Shown piece after piece: positions 46,094 to 50,054 of a stretch of 50,054 nucleotides of DNA. The position numbers and the translations under genes were made by a program. Each line of letters begins with the position of its first letter. Position 1 is the first letter of the stretch. The notes beneath the pieces are model-generated. The model was given only the letters and a program-made list of their open reading frames with translations. It had not been told where the DNA came from and did no database searches. Source of the stretch: CAVRJC01 sp964505725 (lineage in GTDB: Bacteria; Actinomycetota; Acidimicrobiia; IMCC26256; DASPTH01); NCBI GenBank assembly GCA_964505725.1, contig CAZDJK010000007.1:1-50054 (forward strand), written 5' to 3'.

Positions 46094-48591
46094 GTGACGG
46101 CGATCTCGAGGCTCAGCACCATCGTGACGCCGCCGCCCGGCGTGTCGTCCACCGCGATCTCCCCGCCCATCGCCTCGACGAACCCGCGCGCGACAGCGAG
46201 CCCGAGGCCGACGCCGGTGCCGCTGCTCTGGTCGCCGAGACGCTGGAACGGCCGGAACACCTCGTCGCGCTCCGACCGCGGGATCCCCGGACCGCGGTCG
46301 ACGACGCGTAAGTCGACGCGGTGGCGGTCGACGCACGCCTCGACCCGCACGCGGCTGTCGGGCGGCGACCACGCCAGTGCGTTCTCGACCACGTTGGCGA
46401 TGGTGCGCTCGAGGAGCGCGGGGTCGGCGAGCACCCGGGGCAGGGTTTCCGGCACGTCGACGTCGATGCGCTCCGCGTGCACGAGACCGATCAACGCCAG
46501 GGGCACGACCTCTTCGAGCGCGACCGCGCGCATCACGAGCTCCAGGGCGCCCGTCTGGAGCCGGCTCATGTCGAGCAGGTTGCCGATGAGGTGGTTGAGC
46601 CGGTCGGCACCCTCGTCGATGTTCTCGAGCAGCTCGCGCGTGGCCGACGGCGTGAAGTCGACGTCGCGTTGGAGCAGGCTGCTCACCGACGCCTTGATCG
46701 ATGCCAGCGGTGTCCGGAGGTCGTGGGAGACCGCGGCGAGCAGCGCGGTCCGGAGCGCGTTCGCCTCGGCGAGCGTCGTGGCCCGGTCGGCGTCGGCGCG
46801 CAGCTCGCGCTGGCGCACCGCGATCGAGAGCTGGCCGGAGAAGGCGCGCAGGACGTCGAGGTCCTCCTGGCGCAGGCTCGCGCCACGGAGTACGAGCAGG
46901 TCCTCCCCCTGCAACGGGATCACCAGGTCGGCGCCCTCCGGGCTCGTGGGCACCATCGTCCCGACGGCGGCGGCGACGACCCAGTCCGACTCGTCACGGG
47001 TGAGCACCGCCACCGCGTCGGCCTCGAACGCGTTCTGCACCTGGCTCACGAGCTGTGGGAGCGGGTCGGCGACCCCGGCGATGGTGCCGCTCAGCGCGGC
47101 GAGCGTCTCCGCCTCGGCGCGCGCCTGGGCGGCCTCCGCGGTGCGCCGCGCGGCGGTGGCCACGAGCAGGCTCACCACGCCACCGACGAGCAGGAAGATC
47201 ACGAGCGCGACGAGGTTCTCGCCCTCCGAGATCGTGAACTCGTAGTAGGGCGGCGTGAAGTACCAGTTGGCGAAGAGGAAGCCCGAGATCGCGCACACGA
47301 ATGCGGGGACGAACCCGCCGAGGGCCGCGACGACCACGACCACGAGCATGAACACGAGCAGGTCGCTCGGCAGGGTCAGCGTGCTGCGCAGGTTCGAGAG
47401 CATGAGCGTGGCGAGGGGCGGGCCTGCGATCGCGAGCGCCCACGCGATGACGAGACGCCGGCGCGACACCGGCGCCAGCCGCCGGGGCCGCGACCGCAGG
47501 GGCTCGCGGTGCTCCTCCTCGCCTCCGGACGAGATGACGTGCACGTCGATCGGACCCGACGCCCGGATCACGTTCTGGATCACCGACCCGCGGATCAGGT
47601 GCGTCCATCGCGACTGCCGGCTGGCGCCGAGCACGATCTGGGTGGCGTTCTGCGTGTGCGCGAAGTGCACGAGCGAAGCGGCGACATCGGCGCCCGACAG
47701 CTCGCGGTACTCCCCCCCGAGCTCGTCGAGCAACCGCCGCTGGAGTTCGAGCTCGTCACCCGACGGGCCGCGCAGCCCGTCGGACGAGCGGACGTACACG
47801 CCGATCAGCTCGCCGTGCGACCGGGCCGCCATCCGCGCGGCGCGACGGATCACGTCGTCGCCACCCGGCGCGCCGGTGATCGCGACGAGCACCCGCTCAC
47901 GCGTCTCCCACGGCTGCGCGATCCCGTGGGTCTCGCGGTACTCCTCGAGCGCCTCGTCGACGCGGTCCGCCACCCACATGAGCGCGAGCTCGCGGAGCGC
48001 GCCGAGGTTCCCCTCCCGGAAGTAGTTGGCGAGCGACGCGTCCACCTTGTCGGCGGGGTAGATGTTGCCGTGGGCCATCCGCCGGCGGAGGGCCTGCGGA
48101 GTCATGTCGACCAGCTCGATCTGGTCAGCGGCGCGCACGATCGCATCGGGGATGGTCTCGCGTTGCTTCACGCCGGTGATCTGCTCGACCACGTCGTTCA
48201 TCGACTCGAGGTGCTGGACGTTGACGGTCGAGATCACGTCGATCCCGGCAGCCAGGATGTCGTCGACGTCCTGCCAGCGCTTCTCGTGACGCGAGCCGGG
48301 CACGTTGGTGTGCGCCAGCTCGTCGACGAGGACCCGCTCCGGGTGGCGGGCGATGATGGCGTCGGTGTCCATCTCCTCGAATTCCGCACCGCGGTAGGCA
48401 GTCCGCCGCCGGGGCACGATCTCGAGCTCGCCGACCTGGTCCGCGGTGTTGGGACGGCCGTGGGTCTCCACGTAGCCGACCACCACGTCGGTGCCGCGCT
48501 CGAAAGCCCGTCGGCCCTCGTTGAGCATGGCGTAGGTCTTCCCGACGCCGGGGGCCGCCCCGAGGAAGATGCGGAGGTTGCCGCGCGCCAT
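46090..48591 (-). CDS. kdpD: KdpD sensor histidine kinase
   Basis: 833 residues in full family order. KdpD N-domain with Walker A FLGAAPGVGKTYAML (residues 9-23) and VLVDELAHTNVPGSRHEKRW; Usp-like domain (about 230-355) with LGASRQSRWTHLIRGS; four membrane helices (380-485); a GAF-like segment (490-595); HisKA with histidine 623 in AVSHDLRTPLASIKASVSSL; and HATPase with NVVENALAWSPPDSRVRVEA, DRGPGIP and GTGVGLGLAV. It senses potassium and turgor and controls KdpE. ATG 48591 is used; kdpC ends 67 bp upstream. Confidence 0.95.
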   Translation of the reverse strand: MARGNLRIFLGAAPGVGKTYAMLNEGRRAFERGTDVVVGYVETHGRPNTADQVGELEIVPRRRTAYRGAEFEEMDTDAIIARHPERVLVDELAHTNVPGSRHEKRWQDVDDILAAGIDVISTVNVQHLESMNDVVEQITGVKQRETIPDAIVRAADQIELVDMTPQALRRRMAHGNIYPADKVDASLANYFREGNLGALRELALMWVADRVDEALEEYRETHGIAQPWETRERVLVAITGAPGGDDVIRRAARMAARSHGELIGVYVRSSDGLRGPSGDELELQRRLLDELGGEYRELSGADVAASLVHFAHTQNATQIVLGASRQSRWTHLIRGSVIQNVIRASGPIDVHVISSGGEEEHREPLRSRPRRLAPVSRRRLVIAWALAIAGPPLATLMLSNLRSTLTLPSDLLVFMLVVVVVAALGGFVPAFVCAISGFLFANWYFTPPYYEFTISEGENLVALVIFLLVGGVVSLLVATAARRTAEAAQARAEAETLAALSGTIAGVADPLPQLVSQVQNAFEADAVAVLTRDESDWVVAAAVGTMVPTSPEGADLVIPLQGEDLLVLRGASLRQEDLDVLRAFSGQLSIAVRQRELRADADRATTLAEANALRTALLAAVSHDLRTPLASIKASVSSLLQRDVDFTPSATRELLENIDEGADRLNHLIGNLLDMSRLQTGALELVMRAVALEEVVPLALIGLVHAERIDVDVPETLPRVLADPALLERTIANVVENALAWSPPDSRVRVEACVDRHRVDLRVVDRGPGIPRSERDEVFRPFQRLGDQSSGTGVGLGLAVARGFVEAMGGEIAVDDTPGGGVTMVLSLEIAVT

Positions 48592-48658
48592 GGTCCCAGT
48601 CTCGCCTATGTGCTCTCGATCTGCCTGCTCTCGACCGGTGTGACGCCAACCGGGGTGA

Positions 48659-49273
48659 TCACGAGCGAAGCCGATCGAGGGCGAGGTTGAGCTCGAGCAC
48701 GTTCACCGCCTTCTCGCCCATGAAGCCGAGCGCGCGGCCCGTGGTGTGCTCGTCGATGAGCTGGCGCACCTTCGACACCGGAATGCCCCGAGCCCTCGCC
48801 ACGCGGTCGGCCTGCAGCCGAGCGTTCGCCACCGAGATGTGGGGGTCGAGGCCCGAGCCCGACGCGGTCACCGCGTCGACGGGGACCTCGGTCGACGACG
48901 GGAGCCCGTTGAGGCGTCGGTACGCCTTCACCCGCTGCGACACCAGCTTCAGCAACGTCGGGTTGGTCGGCCCGAGGTTGGAGCCGCTGCTCAACGTGGG
49001 GTCGTAGCCGGTCTTCGTCGTGCCGTCAGCGCCCAACGCGGCCGACGGCCGCGACTGGAAGTACTTGCGGACTGGCGTGCCGTCGGCACGTGTGAACGAC
49101 TGGCCGATGAGCGACGACCCGACCGTCCGGCCGTTCTGCTGCACGAGCGATCCGTCGGCCTTGTCGTGAAAGGCGAGCTGGCCGATGCCCAACACGACGA
49201 GCGGGAAACCGATGCCGAGGATGACCGTGAAGAGGATCATCGACATGATCGACGGGAACAGCTGGCGGCGCAT
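48659..49273 (-). CDS. kdpC: KdpC subunit of potassium-transporting ATPase
   Basis: 204 residues. One N-terminal membrane helix (SIMSMILFTVILGIGFPLVV) and an outside domain with SLIGQSFTRADGTPVRKYFQ, SRPSAALG, SSGSNLGPTNPTLLKLVSQR, VPVDAVTASGSGLDPHISVA and IDEHTTGRALGFMGEKAVNV, all standard KdpC motifs. It is a small stabilising subunit of the KdpFABC pump. Its ATG follows the kdpB stop without a gap (TAGATG). Confidence 0.95.
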   Translation of the reverse strand: MRRQLFPSIMSMILFTVILGIGFPLVVLGIGQLAFHDKADGSLVQQNGRTVGSSLIGQSFTRADGTPVRKYFQSRPSAALGADGTTKTGYDPTLSSGSNLGPTNPTLLKLVSQRVKAYRRLNGLPSSTEVPVDAVTASGSGLDPHISVANARLQADRVARARGIPVSKVRQLIDEHTTGRALGFMGEKAVNVLELNLALDRLRS

Positions 49274-50054
49274 CTACTTCACCCCCAGGGCGGTCACGAT
49301 GATGTCGATGAGCTTGATGCCGATGAACGGCGCGATCACCCCGCCGGCTCCGTAGATCAGGAGGTTGCGGCGGAGCAGCTGGGCCGCGCCGACAGGGACG
49401 AACTTCACACCGCGGAGCGCGAGCGGGATCAGCGCCACGATGATCAGCGCGTTGAAGATCACCGCCGACAGGATGGCCGAGCGCGGCGACTGGAGATCCA
49501 TGACGTTCAGGTCGTTGAGCACGCTGACGCTCGCGAACCCCGCGAACATCGCCGGGATGATGGCGAAGTACTTCGCGACGTCGTTGGCGATCGAGAACGT
49601 GGTCAGCGAGCCGCGCGTGATGAGCAGCTGCTTGCCGATCTCGACGATGTCGATGAGCTTCGTGGGGTCGGAGTCGAGGTCGACCATGTTCCCGGCTTCC
49701 TTCGCCGCCTGGGTCCCCGTGTTCATCGCGACGCCCACGTCTGCCTGCGCCAGCGCGGGCGCGTCGTTGGTGCCGTCGCCGGTCATGGCGACGAGGCGGC
49801 CGCCGCGCTGCTCCTGACGGATGAGGTGTATCTTGTCCTCGGGGGTGGCCTCGGCGAGGAAGTCGTCGACGCCGGCCTCCTGGGCGATCACGGCCGCGGT
49901 GCGCGGGTTGTCGCCGGTGATCATCACGGTGCGGATGCCCATGCGCCGGAGGTCGGCGAAGCGCTCGGCGATTCCCGGCTTCACGATGTCCTTGAGGTAG
50001 ATCACGCCGAGGGCGCGCGGGGGCAGGGAGGATTCCCCCGCCGCGCCCGCCTCG
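49274..50054 (-). CDS. kdpB: KdpB ATPase subunit, 3' part (runs off the window)
   Basis: About 259 C-terminal residues of a protein that normally has about 680. Visible are MGIRTVMITGDNPRTAAVIA, FLAEATPEDKIHLIRQEQRG, the hinge MTGDGTNDAPALAQADVGVA, MNTGTQAAKEAGNMVDLDSD and the last membrane helices (FSIANDVAKYFAIIPAMFAG). These are the P-domain and M-domain end of the P-type ATPase that powers high-affinity potassium uptake. The frame is open to the right edge, so the phosphorylation site and kdpA should lie beyond it. Confidence 0.95.
   Translation of the reverse strand, partial: EAGAAGESSLPPRALGVIYLKDIVKPGIAERFADLRRMGIRTVMITGDNPRTAAVIAQEAGVDDFLAEATPEDKIHLIRQEQRGGRLVAMTGDGTNDAPALAQADVGVAMNTGTQAAKEAGNMVDLDSDPTKLIDIVEIGKQLLITRGSLTTFSIANDVAKYFAIIPAMFAGFASVSVLNDLNVMDLQSPRSAILSAVIFNALIIVALIPLALRGVKFVPVGAAQLLRRNLLIYGAGGVIAPFIGIKLIDIIVTALGVK

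Noticed and set aside
46321..48690. 789-codon forward open frame opposite kdpD
   Set aside because: Antisense of kdpD in a register typical of high-GC coding DNA; no start signal and no motif.

Overview
The window is high-GC DNA (roughly two thirds G+C by eye) from an actinobacterium. Pointers are the F420-type luciferase-like oxidoreductases, a DUF6325 gene, a COG4280 membrane protein with its small partner, many GTG starts, and GTGA/ATGA stop-start overlaps. Acidimicrobiia or a relative is a reasonable guess, but nothing here proves the class. Most of the window is chromosomal housekeeping and accessory metabolism. It is not a prophage or a large island, although it carries several scraps of mobile DNA.

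Layout. 1-1.3 kb: an IS3-type transposase start cut by the window edge, a small membrane protein, and the tail of a P-type ATPase. 1.4-3.8 kb: a COG4280 pair, a tandem universal stress protein and a DgkA-type kinase. 4.2-7.5 kb: an FMN-binding glutamate synthase homologue and a ClC chloride channel. 8.1-9.7 kb: a nucleoside hydrolase and a TIGR01777 epimerase. 9.75-11.2 kb: tRNA-Lys(CUU) followed by a decayed 1.4 kb integrative element. The element is bounded by a perfect 50-bp copy of the tRNA 3' end and holds a truncated, frameshifted tyrosine integrase. An IS481-type transposase start lies just outside it. 11.5-29 kb: a mosaic of short operons and singletons (hydrolase, FAD monooxygenase, VOC proteins, PIG-L deacetylase, Nfu-N protein, DUF6325 pair, SnoaL-like protein, hemerythrin, two LLM oxidoreductases, a large PKD-bearing esterase, YbaK deacylase, ketopantoate reductase).

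29-36.4 kb: an ABC exporter pair, then a forward run of a His-rich CDF metal transporter, an SCP2 protein, a glycogen-debranching enzyme and glucose-6-phosphate dehydrogenase; the last three overlap by 4 bp each. 36.3-38.2 kb: two divergent genes, a methyltransferase and an AbiEi/DUF559-type protein, each broken by one in-frame TAG. 38.2-41.5 kb: two SDRs around a phosphatase-CapA pair. 41.7-44.8 kb: a complete molybdate uptake operon (MerR-HTH/TOBE regulator, modA, modB, modC) downstream of a 20-bp inverted repeat. 44.8-50 kb: a YcnI-like copper protein, then kdpE, kdpD, kdpC and the 3' part of kdpB on the minus strand, a potassium-scavenging system with its own two-component regulator.

I did not find a convincing new multi-gene system. 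The most informative oddities are the tRNA-Lys element remnant with repeated TTGGTAGCAGA sites at both ends, the pair of neighbouring TAG-interrupted genes, a VOC gene whose 3' end is overlaid by the better-looking reading frame of a membrane protein tail, the hairpin before the mod operon, and an operator-like palindrome inside a promoter at 29.15 kb.
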